Shown: positions 17,638-26,022, counted from the first letter of the stretch. The stretch: 26,022 nt of DNA from Planctomycetaceae bacterium (GCA_018658605.1 JABHUV010000269.1:1-26022); one strand, 5' to 3'. Notes: generated by a model not told the origin, from the letters alone. Made by a program: numbers and translations.

Positions 17638-17640
17638 ACC
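17617..17640. promoter_or_regulatory. Perfect inverted-repeat operator, probable SOS (LexA-type) site
   Basis: Arms GGTAGTGTAC and GTACACTACC are exact reverse complements separated by GCAT, giving a 24-base site with no mismatch. It starts one base after the -35 box of the mutasome cassette and covers the -10. imuA-imuB-dnaE2 cassettes are LexA-controlled in many bacteria, so a LexA-family repressor is the likeliest ligand (inference). The core GTAC-N4-GTAC has the spacing of the Gram-positive GAAC-N4-GTTC box and resembles the cyanobacterial one, but it differs from the enterobacterial CTGT-N8-ACAG. Confidence 0.7.
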
Positions 17641-17722
17641 ATAGGCAGCGCAAATAAAACAGTGCCTTGCTGACTGTTATGAAATTAGAGTGATGAAAGA
17701 AGGAGTGAATAATATTTAATAA

Positions 17723-18532
17723 ATGCCTGTTTCCCAACAACATCAACATGAAGGACACGACAAACATGCAGGACATGACCAATCTGAACAGCAGGGAGAA
17801 AACGAGCAAAGTGATCAAAAAAGGATATTACAACAACTGCAGTACTTGATACGTGATTCGCAGCCAGTGGTTACTGCAAAAGTTGGGGAATCAAGTGTGC
17901 CGACGGGTTGGAAGCAATTAGATTCGATTTTGCCACATGGAGGATGGCGATCGGGGCAATTGGTAGAGTGGCTGGGCGAAGTTAAAGGTGGTGGAGTGGG
18001 ATTACTAGGACTATGGTCTGCTTGGCAAGTGGCGCAGCGTGGAGGCGTACTTGTGGTACTAGACAATACAGGCCAGTTTTTCCCACCGGCAGCCGCCGCG
18101 TTGGGGATCCACTTGAGTCGCATGTTGGTGGTGAGCCCTCAGGGTAAGGCAGATTTTGACTGGACATTGGATCAAGTGTTACGTTGTCGAGCTGTGGGAG
18201 CGGTATGGGTGAATTTGCCCAAAATTGATAATCGAGCTTATCGGCGACTACAGTTGGCAGTTGAGCAAAGTGGTGTATTTGGTGTTTTGGTTAGAGAGCA
18301 GAAGTGTTTACCGGATCCGACATGGGCACATTTACGATTGCATGTAACTCCCTTAGCGGGACAAGGCAATTGGCGGTTTCAGGTCGAGGTGATACGTGCT
18401 GTTGGTGGGAATACGGGAGCAAGTTGTGAATTGGAATTTATGGAAATCGCAAATCAACAGTGGTCTAAAAAAAATAGGGCTTTGTTAAACCCTGCAAACG
18501 AACCGCAAATTATTACTAATTACTTCCAATGA
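17723..18532 (+). CDS. imuA: ImuA-like RecA-related protein of the damage-tolerance cassette
   Basis: ImuA is a RecA-like accessory protein needed with ImuB and DnaE2 for damage-induced mutagenesis. This 269-residue protein starts with a hydrophilic His/Gln/Asp-rich tail of about 33 residues, then VPTGWKQLDSILPHGGWRSGQLVEWLG, the ImuA/SulA-like equivalent of the RecA core start. The Walker A region (GEVKGGGVGLL) is degenerate. GGVLVVLDNTGQFFPPAAAALGI and VRCRAVGAVWVN-like text (about 150-170) match ImuA proteins. The ATG at 17723 is the only reasonable start before the core; AGGAG ends 17 bases upstream, which is rather far. It lies six bases before imuB and downstream of the operator-overlapped promoter. 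Position in the cassette makes the call firm even though ImuA proteins diverge. Confidence 0.88.
   Translation: MPVSQQHQHEGHDKHAGHDQSEQQGENEQSDQKRILQQLQYLIRDSQPVVTAKVGESSVPTGWKQLDSILPHGGWRSGQLVEWLGEVKGGGVGLLGLWSAWQVAQRGGVLVVLDNTGQFFPPAAAALGIHLSRMLVVSPQGKADFDWTLDQVLRCRAVGAVWVNLPKIDNRAYRRLQLAVEQSGVFGVLVREQKCLPDPTWAHLRLHVTPLAGQGNWRFQVEVIRAVGGNTGASCELEFMEIANQQWSKKNRALLNPANEPQIITNYFQ
17745..17779 (+). repeat. Tandem 18-base duplication at the imuA 5' end
   Basis: The unit AACATGAAGGACACGAC (17745-17761) recurs 18 bases later as AACATGCAGGACATGAC (17763-17779) with two mismatches. The spacing keeps the frame and encodes two similar hexapeptides, HEGHDK and HAGHDQ, giving a short His/Asp-rich tract at the ImuA N-terminus. 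Confidence 0.75.
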
Positions 18533-18538
18533 TCTCCG

Positions 18539-20266
18539 ATGAAAAAAATAATTTGTATATGGATACCCGGTGGAATTGAGTTCACTGGCAAGGATGGGAC
18601 GAGTAAGGAGACTGGTAAGGATACCCGGTCTGTCGAGCGGCAAGTTTGGGAAACTCAGGATGGGATGTTCCAACTTGCTCGCTGGGCAAACCGCTATTCG
18701 CCACTAGTAGGTTTCCCCGAGTCGGTAAATTGGAAGCGTGAGTTAGCTGCTCAAGAAAAACGGGCTGCCGGCAAACATGTAGGGACTCAATATGCACATC
18801 AACCAGATCCCCGCGCTGCGGCTTGGAAAACGGAAGCAATTTGGCTGGATGTTACCGATGTGTGCGATTATTTTGGGACGGTGACAAAATTAGTGGAGCG
18901 GATCAGTAAAGACTTAATACGATTGGATATCGCAGCACGTATAGCGGCGGCAAGTACGGTTGGCGCAAGTTGGGCCGCGTGCCTGTACTTGGCGAATTCA
19001 ACAGTAAACCAAACGATAGTGTTAGCGACGGATCAACTGGATCAAGCGGCCTTACGGGAAGAACTTGGACCACTCCCTGTAAATAGTCTTAGGCTTCCCG
19101 CTACCGCGCTTGATGCTTTGGATCGGCTAGGGATCATTACTCTCGAACAATTAATTGGATTACCACAAGAAGCGATAGCTCAGCGTCTTGGGACGCTGGT
19201 TACTCAGAGATGCCAGCAGCTTTTTGGTCAGGCCGTTGAGCCGCTGAAAATGGTGCATCCACAGCAGCGGTATCTTTCCGAACAAGTGTTGCTAGGTCCC
19301 ATTGGCGGTGTGCAAATGATTGTGGATTTATTTAAACACGTGCTCGAACCTATTTTAGAGCGTCTTAGGAAGCGAGGTCATGGAATATTACAACTCTGCT
19401 GTAAGTTTGAAGTGTCACGGTACGGCCAGCGGGTTTATTGTAATGCGACTGCGAATGTTGGCTCCAAGTCCGTCGCGGCATCAGGTATCCACATCGAACA
19501 ATTTACTATTGGCTTGTATCGACCTACGGTTGAATGTTCACATCTTGTTTCATTATTTGAATTAGCTTGGGAGAAGGTGGGACGCATCGACGAGATGTAT
19601 CACATTTCCATCGAAGCAACCCAAACGGTAGAGATGCAAGAGGTTCAATTAGAGTTATTCTCGGATAAAGAATTAGAGCAACCTGTTGCAGGAAATCGTG
19701 AAATAGTTAGGGATCAAATTCCGCCACGTGTTTTATCGCAATTGATTGATCGTTTAACGAGTCGGCTTGGAAAACAACAGGTTTCACGACCGCAGTTGAG
19801 AGCGGAAGCTCAGCCAGAATTTAGTTTTGTAATGCAAGTAGTCGTCGAATTGGATATACAACGCTGGTGCAATCATGTTTTGCGCGCGGCCCGTAAATCA
19901 TTGGAAGCGAGCAGTGGGAATTCTCCGCCCATTACCTCTCAGAAAACACCGTACAACAGTCAACACTCAGGTTGGGCATTGGGTCAGCAATTGTCAATCG
20001 ACGCACGACCGTTATGGCACTGGAGCTCTCCACTGGAAATTCGATGTCACACTAAAAGTCGAACGGGTGCACCAATCCGTTTGTTTCATAGTGGAAGTTG
20101 GCAACAGGTGATACGTTCATGGGGGCCTGAGCGGATTGAAACGGGTTGGTGGCGGTCGCGTGCTGTGCGGCGAGAGTATTTTCGAATCGAAATTGATAGC
20201 GGCCAACGATTTTGGGTGTTCAGGCAACTGCCAACTTCACAGTGGTTTTTGCAAGGAAGCTTTTGA
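18539..20266 (+). CDS. imuB: ImuB, catalytically inactive Y-family polymerase homologue
   Basis: ImuB is a Y-family polymerase relative that acts as a hub linking the sliding clamp, ImuA and DnaE2. The 575-residue protein has a Y-family core from IICIWIPGG to about residue 355. It includes AIWLDVTDVCDYFG (ImuB-type palm) and the helix-hairpin-helix-like LPATALDALDRLGIITLEQLIGLP. The first palm strand lacks the metal-binding Asp of active polymerases, so no synthesis is expected. QLELF at 370-374, just after the little-finger region, fits a beta-clamp binding motif. The remaining roughly 200 residues are the variable ImuB C-terminal region. A polar insertion (about residues 14-40, GKDGTSKETGKDT) interrupts the palm. 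The gene lies six bases after imuA and 12 before dnaE2, so the three genes form one transcription unit. Confidence 0.92.
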   Translation: MKKIICIWIPGGIEFTGKDGTSKETGKDTRSVERQVWETQDGMFQLARWANRYSPLVGFPESVNWKRELAAQEKRAAGKHVGTQYAHQPDPRAAAWKTEAIWLDVTDVCDYFGTVTKLVERISKDLIRLDIAARIAAASTVGASWAACLYLANSTVNQTIVLATDQLDQAALREELGPLPVNSLRLPATALDALDRLGIITLEQLIGLPQEAIAQRLGTLVTQRCQQLFGQAVEPLKMVHPQQRYLSEQVLLGPIGGVQMIVDLFKHVLEPILERLRKRGHGILQLCCKFEVSRYGQRVYCNATANVGSKSVAASGIHIEQFTIGLYRPTVECSHLVSLFELAWEKVGRIDEMYHISIEATQTVEMQEVQLELFSDKELEQPVAGNREIVRDQIPPRVLSQLIDRLTSRLGKQQVSRPQLRAEAQPEFSFVMQVVVELDIQRWCNHVLRAARKSLEASSGNSPPITSQKTPYNSQHSGWALGQQLSIDARPLWHWSSPLEIRCHTKSRTGAPIRLFHSGSWQQVIRSWGPERIETGWWRSRAVRREYFRIEIDSGQRFWVFRQLPTSQWFLQGSF

Positions 20267-20278
20267 TAGGAATTGTAA

Positions 20279-23200
20279 ATGAACTACGCCGAACTACATT
20301 GCAAATCCAGTTTTTCATTTCTGCAAGGCGCTTCTTCTGCTGATCAGTTGGTGCAGCGAGCGATAAGGCTTGGATATTCTGCTTTGGCAATTACCGATCG
20401 TAATACCCTAGCTGGAATTGTTCGCGGACATGGTGCGGCCGTTGATGCAGAATTACAATATATCGTCGCTGCGGAATTAACGTTTGATGATGCTCCGCCT
20501 TGCGTTGTCTGGATTCGCAACCGTTCAGCTTACGCCTCGTTGTGTCGTTTGCTGACACTTGGACGCCGTCAGGCCTCCAAAGGTAATTGCCGTTTATCCT
20601 TTGAGGACTTAGTTTCTCATGGTGACGAGTTCCTGTTGGGCGTGATCCCTGATTGGAATCGGTTGTCGACGGCAACTATCTCGGATCATCACCGCGTACA
20701 TGCTGCCGCCAAACTTATCGACGCCGCAGATTTGCAACGATACAACGACATGTTTGGGGAGCGTTGCTATTTGCTAGCGGAATTACACCGCGGATCAGCG
20801 GATCTACAGCGACTTGATTCGCTTCAGAAATTGTCACAACAAACGCATGTTCCATTAGTTGCTTCTGGCGATGTTTACTATCACGATCCCTCGCACGCGC
20901 GGCTGCAAGATGTTCTCACCGCAACTGCTCATGGTTGTACCGTGTATGATATTGGACCCTATCAGTTTGCGAATGCCCAACGACACATGCGTCCACTTGA
21001 AGACATTGCGAAACTATTTTGCCAGATTCCACAGGCACTTCGACGAACTCGGGAAATTGCTGACATTTGCAGGTTCTCACTTTCTGAATTGCGATATGAG
21101 TACCCCGAAGAACTTGTCCCAACAAATATCACTCCAATTGCATACCTCAAACAACTGGCGTGGACCGGGGCCGACGAGCGATATCCGCGAGGGGTTCCAC
21201 GCAAGGTTATTAATCTTCTGCAACACGAATTGGAACTGATTGGGGAGTTGCATTACGAAGCCTACTTTTTAACGGTTTGGGATCTGGTTCGGTTTGCCCG
21301 CAGCCAAGATATTCTATGTCAGGGGCGAGGTTCGGCCGCTAATTCCGTTGTCTGCTTTTGTTTGGGCGTAACCTCGGTTGACCCAGATACAACTCAGTTG
21401 TTGTTTGAGCGTTTTATTAGTCGCGAACGGGCTGAAGCACCTGATATTGATGTCGATTTCGAGCATGAACGTCGTGAAGAAGTACTTCAATACCTGTACA
21501 ACAAATATGGACGCGACCGCGCCGGAATGACCGGTGTGGTGACTACCTATCGTATGCGTAGTGCGGTGCGGGAAGTCGGTAAAGCTCTTGGTTTTCCCTT
21601 GGATTTAGTCGATGCGATTGCTAAAAACCTAGATGGGCGTATTGCTGAAGGTGACCTCTGTTTGCGGTGCCGAGAAGTAGGATTAGACCCAGATAAATTG
21701 GTGGGGGAACGATTTATAGAGCTTGTGGAGATGCTGCGAGGAATGCCGCGGCATCTGTCGCAGCACGTAGGTGGAATGGTTATCACCCAAGGGTTACTTA
21801 GTGAACTAGTACCGATTGAAAATGCGGCCATGGATGGACGGACAGTGATTCAATGGAATAAAGATGACCTCGATGAACTGGGAATTCTAAAAGTCGACTG
21901 TTTATCATTGGGAATGCTTAGTGCGATTCATAAGTGTTTCGATATGTTACGGCAACACAAGAATCAAGAATGGACGTTGGCAACGATTCCTATGGATGAC
22001 AGTAAGGTGTATGACATGATTTGCAAGGCTGATACAGTGGGAGTGTTTCAGATTGAGAGTCGGGCACAGATGAGTATGCTACCCCGACTTAAGCCGCGTT
22101 GTTTCTATGATCTTGTCATCGAAGTTGCGATTGTCCGACCTGGTCCTATTCAGGGTAACATGGTTCATCCTTACCTGAAACGCCGTGACGGTTTGGAAGA
22201 ACCTTGTTATCCAAACGATGCAATTCGTGAGGTACTCGATCGTACGCTCGGGGTACCGCTGTTTCAAGAACAGGCAATGCGATTGGCTGTGGTCGCGGCT
22301 GGATTTACACCCGGCGAAGCTGACCAACTGCGGCGGGCAATGGGGGCATGGCGGCGACCTGGCGTGATCGAGAAATTTCATCAAAAATTGATCAAAGGAA
22401 TGTTGGTGCGAGGCCTGAGTGTGGAATTTGCAGAACAAGTATTTACACAAATTCGAGGATTTGGGGAATACGGATTTCCCGAGTCACATGCGGCGAGTTT
22501 TGCATTGTTGGTGTACGTATCTGCGTGGTTTAAGTGCCATCATCCCGCGGTATTTACGGCAGCAGTTATTAATAGTCAACCAATGGGATTTTATAGTGTC
22601 AGCGATCTAGTGACTGACGCCCGGCGGCACGAAGTTGTTGTTTTACCGGTTGACGTCAATTTAAGCGATTGGGATTGTACGCTAGAAGAACGGGTCGTTG
22701 GTACGAACCAGTCGAACAAACAGTTGGCTTTGCGATTGGGAATGAAAGTCGTTCATGGTATTCGCAAAAGCGACGTAATGCGAATCTTGAAGAACCGTGG
22801 CGGGAAACTGTACGGGTCGGTGGAAGATTTACGACGACGTGGCCGTGCTAGCCGATCGTTTATTATGAAGTTGGCGGACGCGGATGCGTTTTCGAGCTTT
22901 CAACGAGATCGCCGGTCCGCGCTGTGGGAAGCTTTAGCCCAAGAACGCAGCATATGTGAGCAGCCATTATTTGATCTAATCAATGCCAGTGATGACGACG
23001 TTCCGGAATTGCCCGCGATGCAACCTGCAGAGCAAGTAGAGATGGATTATCGAACCGTCGGTCTTTCCCTTAAAGGTCATCCGTTGATGTTCTGGCGTAA
23101 ACAGTTAAATGCAAAGTCGGTTGTTACGGCGAATCAGTTGGAAAATCTGGCCAATAATCGTTACGTGCGAATTGCTGGGATTGTATTGCTGCGTCAACGG

Positions 23201-23440
23201 CCATCTACTGCAAAGGGGATTACCTTTGTTACGCTTGAAGATGAAACGGGCACGATTAATCTTGTCCTAAAACAGTACATTTGGGAACGGTATTACAGCG
23301 TTGGTCGTCACAGTAACGCATGGCTAGTTCATGGGAAACTAGAAAGAAAAAGTTCAGTTATTCACGTCGTCGCCCACCGTTTGGAGGATCTCTCTGTTGC
23401 ACTCGGTAAATACAAGCCGAAATCTCGCGACTTCCGCTGA
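20279..23440 (+). CDS. dnaE2: Error-prone DNA polymerase III alpha subunit
   Basis: DnaE2 (ImuC) is the C-family polymerase that performs translesion synthesis in the ImuA-ImuB-DnaE2 mutasome. The 1053 residues are normal for DnaE2 and shorter than replicative DnaE. The N-terminal PHP domain starts YAELHCKSSFSFLQGAS. The palm has GRGSAANSVVCFCLGVT, then APDIDVDFEHERR with D389 and D391, and D540 in LKVDCLSLGML, the expected catalytic acids. The middle has RPGPIQGNMVHPYLKRR and GFGEYGFPESHAASFALLVY. A C-terminal OB fold (VRIAGIVLLRQRPSTAKG, FVTLEDETG) ends the protein. In the PHP domain, usual metal ligands are changed (HCK for HCH, TDRN for TDHD), so proofreading by this domain is unlikely. 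AGGA sits about seven bases before the ATG. The gene is last in the cassette and converges on the kinase gene. Confidence 0.97.
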   Translation: MNYAELHCKSSFSFLQGASSADQLVQRAIRLGYSALAITDRNTLAGIVRGHGAAVDAELQYIVAAELTFDDAPPCVVWIRNRSAYASLCRLLTLGRRQASKGNCRLSFEDLVSHGDEFLLGVIPDWNRLSTATISDHHRVHAAAKLIDAADLQRYNDMFGERCYLLAELHRGSADLQRLDSLQKLSQQTHVPLVASGDVYYHDPSHARLQDVLTATAHGCTVYDIGPYQFANAQRHMRPLEDIAKLFCQIPQALRRTREIADICRFSLSELRYEYPEELVPTNITPIAYLKQLAWTGADERYPRGVPRKVINLLQHELELIGELHYEAYFLTVWDLVRFARSQDILCQGRGSAANSVVCFCLGVTSVDPDTTQLLFERFISRERAEAPDIDVDFEHERREEVLQYLYNKYGRDRAGMTGVVTTYRMRSAVREVGKALGFPLDLVDAIAKNLDGRIAEGDLCLRCREVGLDPDKLVGERFIELVEMLRGMPRHLSQHVGGMVITQGLLSELVPIENAAMDGRTVIQWNKDDLDELGILKVDCLSLGMLSAIHKCFDMLRQHKNQEWTLATIPMDDSKVYDMICKADTVGVFQIESRAQMSMLPRLKPRCFYDLVIEVAIVRPGPIQGNMVHPYLKRRDGLEEPCYPNDAIREVLDRTLGVPLFQEQAMRLAVVAAGFTPGEADQLRRAMGAWRRPGVIEKFHQKLIKGMLVRGLSVEFAEQVFTQIRGFGEYGFPESHAASFALLVYVSAWFKCHHPAVFTAAVINSQPMGFYSVSDLVTDARRHEVVVLPVDVNLSDWDCTLEERVVGTNQSNKQLALRLGMKVVHGIRKSDVMRILKNRGGKLYGSVEDLRRRGRASRSFIMKLADADAFSSFQRDRRSALWEALAQERSICEQPLFDLINASDDDVPELPAMQPAEQVEMDYRTVGLSLKGHPLMFWRKQLNAKSVVTANQLENLANNRYVRIAGIVLLRQRPSTAKGITFVTLEDETGTINLVLKQYIWERYYSVGRHSNAWLVHGKLERKSSVIHVVAHRLEDLSVALGKYKPKSRDFR

Positions 23441-23538
23441 GCGTGAATTATGTGTTTAAACCTACTGATTGCTTTTGTGGATTCGATGAAATTATCCCCG
23501 AATGTAAAAACTGGATTACCTTCGATAATCTCTAGCCA

Positions 23539-25353
23539 CTATCGCATACCGTTCAACTTTTCGATGGCATCCTCGATTAGCTGGAGCTCGTCAAGCAAGA
23601 ATTCTTGTTGCGAAAACAGCGCCTTAGCATTGTGCAGCATGTTGATAGCTTGTGGGTGATCGGAATTGGCAAGTTCTACGGCGGCGGTAACGATCCTATT
23701 GATCTCGTCACGATAATTGGCTCTTAATCGTGTCGTCATTTGGTCCATTTCAATCGATTCTAACTGGAAGTGTTTGAGTTGGAGTTTAGCGAAATCGACG
23801 CAGCGGACGGCATCTTTGTCAGCTTTGAAGACATCGTATGTGGCGATAAATGTTTCAAGTGTTACAACGCCCGCTTGTGGATCGTCGCTGGCAGTATTCA
23901 AAACTGAAAGCAACTGTAATTCTACCACTGACAACGCACCTGTATCCCTGGACAGTCTATCGATGTATTTTTGTAGATATCGTTCGGCAGCAAGCACGTC
24001 GTGTAATTGTTTGATTTCCTCATATTGATCATGGTCAGGAAAACGTCTGATGAACTCCTCCATCTCTGTATGCGCTTGTGCCCAATCTGAACCGGGGTTA
24101 ATCCTCGCCTGCAAAATATGTTCTAGTAACTCGTCGGCGGTGGCTGCGCGGTTGATATAGTTGGTAAAGGCAAATATTCCGCCGATAACCGCCAAGAATC
24201 CTATCGCGATCAGAATGCTCGCAATCACTCCTCGCTTTTGGCTGTCTTGTTCTTGGGCGTGCGTTGGGTCGACGCGCGTGAAATGGTTGTGACTGTCGGG
24301 GTCAACGGTTGTCGTTGGTACATCTTCCGATTGAATATCTGCGAGTGACAAGTCGTCGGGCGCTGCTCCAGTCTGATAGGGGCCTTTCAGTGTGGGATGC
24401 AACAGGGTTGGCGAGTTGTCTTCGTCAATTTCACCGCGAGTGAATTCACCAGTCGGAGCATTATCGTCGCAGGTTATTCCAGCATTGGTGTTGCTAATAT
24501 CGACAAGTGGATTGTTGGTTGTGGAAGGTAGTTTAGAATCTAACGCATGTTGCATGGCCTGTAGGCGGTGAATTATGGCCAGGGGTGTGGGCACTCGGTC
24601 ATCCGGATTCTTGCTGAGCAATTGACGCACGAGATGATTGAGTTCACGGGGAATGTCCAGTCTTAAATCAAGCAGTGAAGGCGGTGGATCATGTTGCAGC
24701 CTATGAATAACTTGAGCGATAGAAGGACTAGAAAACGGTGGCTTTCCCGAGAGCAACGCGTACATAACGGCACCTAGTGAATACAGATCGCTGCGCACCG
24801 TGGGGCGTTGGCCTTCGGCTTGCTCGGGGGACATATAGTCTGCTGTCCCGACGACGGCATGATCGGCTGTAAGTTGCGTGGTACCGAAAAGTCGTGCGAT
24901 CCCAAAGTCGACTAATTTCACGGATCCGGATGGGGAAACGATTAGGTTGGATGGTTTCAGATCACGGTGAATGACGCCGCGGTCATGCGCATGTTTTAAT
25001 GCATGGCAAATTTCGATAGTGATGCGGACAACATCTCTCCAAGCAACTGGCCCTTCAGATTTGAGCGTTTCATAAAGGCTAGGCCCGTCTACTAGTTCCA
25101 TGCTGTAGAAAAGCGTGCCTTCCTGCTCACCAAAACCGAATATTTCGACGATACCAGAATGATGTAGTTGTTTCAGAGTTTCAATTTCCAATGAAAATCG
25201 ATTGCGGAAATTCTCATCATCTGCGAAACCGACCGATAGTATTTTTACGGCGACAACTTCATCGGTGTCTTCGTGATGTGCCGCATAAACAAACCCCATA
25301 CCACCTCGGCCAATTTGCTTGTCGATGATGTAGGGACCAAGTTGTTTTAGCAT
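23539..25353 (-). CDS. Membrane-anchored Ser/Thr protein kinase with C-terminal helical domain
   Basis: This is a 604-residue Hanks-type kinase. The kinase domain (about 7-268) has the glycine loop IGRGGMGFVY (14-23), the ATP lysine K37 in VAVKIL, HRDLKPSN with D131, DFG at 149-151, and GTADYMSPEQ in the activation segment, so it should be active. An acidic, Ser/Thr-rich linker (about 272-372) follows. One transmembrane helix is at about 375-399 (GVIASILIAIGFLAVIGGIF). The C-terminal roughly 200 residues are helical and charged, probably outside the cytoplasmic membrane, and match no PASTA, WD or TPR domain I recognise. The family phosphorylates proteins in response to signals; the ligand is unknown. 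It lies 90 bases after the sulfatase gene on the same strand and converges on dnaE2. Confidence 0.94.
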   Translation of the reverse strand: MLKQLGPYIIDKQIGRGGMGFVYAAHHEDTDEVVAVKILSVGFADDENFRNRFSLEIETLKQLHHSGIVEIFGFGEQEGTLFYSMELVDGPSLYETLKSEGPVAWRDVVRITIEICHALKHAHDRGVIHRDLKPSNLIVSPSGSVKLVDFGIARLFGTTQLTADHAVVGTADYMSPEQAEGQRPTVRSDLYSLGAVMYALLSGKPPFSSPSIAQVIHRLQHDPPPSLLDLRLDIPRELNHLVRQLLSKNPDDRVPTPLAIIHRLQAMQHALDSKLPSTTNNPLVDISNTNAGITCDDNAPTGEFTRGEIDEDNSPTLLHPTLKGPYQTGAAPDDLSLADIQSEDVPTTTVDPDSHNHFTRVDPTHAQEQDSQKRGVIASILIAIGFLAVIGGIFAFTNYINRAATADELLEHILQARINPGSDWAQAHTEMEEFIRRFPDHDQYEEIKQLHDVLAAERYLQKYIDRLSRDTGALSVVELQLLSVLNTASDDPQAGVVTLETFIATYDVFKADKDAVRCVDFAKLQLKHFQLESIEMDQMTTRLRANYRDEINRIVTAAVELANSDHPQAINMLHNAKALFSQQEFLLDELQLIEDAIEKLNGMR

Positions 25354-25443
25354 GACTCGATAGGTTTGATGGAATAGTGTGGTCGTGGTGTGTTGAAATT
25401 CAATTTAACCAATTGTTCAACGGATATACCTGTAAATCGATTT

Positions 25444-26022
25444 CTACATCGGTGCGATTCGTTCAGACCCAACATCGGTCGTAAGCAGCACATGTGCATC
25501 AAAGCTCTTTGCGATAAGATCCGCTTTTACAGTAGCATACTCGGGATTGTTCCATAAGTCGTTAAATTCCCAGGGATCGTTTTCTAGATCATACAATTCC
25601 CCGAGTATGTGCCCATGATATACCGAAAGCTTGAATTGACGATTTCGGTACATCGTGGCAAAAGCGCCAGTTCCGCCAGTGAAAAATGGGTCCAATGCGT
25701 CGAAATATTCGCATCGCACAAAGTCTCGATGACTATCGTCGGCGTTTGAATTTGTTAAAAGTGGTATCAGCGAACGTCCTTGCATATAGTCGGGTTGCTC
25801 GATCCCCGCGAGTTCAATGATGGTTGAAGTTAAGTCGAGAAGTTCAACCAAAGCGTCCCTGCGGACATTTTGCAGTAACTTTGTGGGACAGGAAAAAATG
25901 AGTGGGACGCGGACAAGGCCCTCATAAAACCGACATCCCTTTTCTAGTAGTCCGTGGTCTCCAAGAGATTCGCCATGATCACTGGTGAAGATTACGACGG
26001 TATTGTCGAGTTGATTCGTGTC
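25444..26022 (-). CDS. Type I sulfatase family protein (N-terminal part outside window)
   Basis: The reading frame stays open from the stop at 25444-25446 to the right edge, giving 192 residues of a C-terminal part. The visible region begins DTNQLDNTVVIFTSDHGES and continues LGDHGLLEKGCRFYEGL, then VRVPLIFSCP. The SDHGE-x-LGDHG motif is a standard part of the alkaline-phosphatase-like sulfatase fold and carries metal-site and substrate-site residues. VELLDLTSTIIELAGI and QGRSLIPLL are typical of the last third, and ELYDLENDPWEFNDLW closes the protein as in many planctomycete sulfatases. The formylglycine C/S-x-P-x-R motif and any signal peptide lie outside the window, so catalytic competence cannot be judged. 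The substrate is unknown; sulfated polysaccharides are usual for the family. Confidence 0.92.
   Translation of the reverse strand, partial: DTNQLDNTVVIFTSDHGESLGDHGLLEKGCRFYEGLVRVPLIFSCPTKLLQNVRRDALVELLDLTSTIIELAGIEQPDYMQGRSLIPLLTNSNADDSHRDFVRCEYFDALDPFFTGGTGAFATMYRNRQFKLSVYHGHILGELYDLENDPWEFNDLWNNPEYATVKADLIAKSFDAHVLLTTDVGSERIAPM

Noticed and set aside
17723..18532. RecA itself
   Set aside because: The protein is shorter, has a degenerate Walker A region, lacks RecA DNA-binding loops, and sits directly before imuB and dnaE2.
23514..23530. GATTA/TAATC inverted repeat between dnaE2 and the kinase gene
   Set aside because: Short A/T-rich stem, no T-run; expected by chance.

Overview
The window looks like chromosomal DNA from a member of the Planctomycetota. 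This rests on gene content rather than a marker gene. The features that point there are methanopterin-type C1 cofactor genes in a bacterial setting, a type I sulfatase, a transmembrane Ser/Thr kinase, a Tat-exported enolase-superfamily protein, an Ebo-type protein, and a GluRS with an unusual insertion after its KLSKR motif. Several genes have no clear Shine-Dalgarno sequence. I saw no tRNA or rRNA genes, insertion sequences, integrases, phage genes or CRISPR arrays, and no intergenic gap exceeds 300 bases.

Region 1 (1-5633) looks catabolic. On the plus strand are the 3' part of an amidase-signature enzyme, a nitrilase-superfamily carbon-nitrogen hydrolase, and an enolase-superfamily protein with a twin-arginine signal. 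On the minus strand, a Gfo/Idh/MocA oxidoreductase is followed by a fumarylacetoacetate-hydrolase-fold enzyme. The substrates cannot be read from the sequence.

Region 2 (5869-17433) appears to centre on tetrahydromethanopterin-like cofactor synthesis. Rightward genes pabB, pabA and a DUF447 gene converge on a long leftward run: gltX, glnS, beta-RFAP synthase (mptG), pdxJ, eboE, an atypical short-chain dehydrogenase, and a dihydropteroate-synthase-like gene. PabA and PabB supply aminodeoxychorismate for p-aminobenzoate. Beta-RFAP synthase joins p-aminobenzoate to PRPP. The DHPS-like protein is the candidate for coupling that product to a pterin. The SDR overlaps the DHPS-like gene by 23 nt but lacks the catalytic Tyr and Ser of its family, so it may have a specialised role.

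Region 3 (17434-23440) is an imuA-imuB-dnaE2 damage-tolerance cassette for translesion synthesis. A perfect inverted repeat with 10-bp arms sits between the -35 and -10 boxes of its promoter. This is probably the operator of a LexA-type repressor, but its sequence is not one of the best-known LexA boxes.

Region 4 (23441-26022) holds a membrane-anchored Ser/Thr kinase with an uncharacterised helical extracytoplasmic domain, and the C-terminal part of a sulfatase that runs off the right edge. The most interesting points are the cassette operator, the non-canonical SDR in the methanopterin cluster, and eboE inside that cluster.
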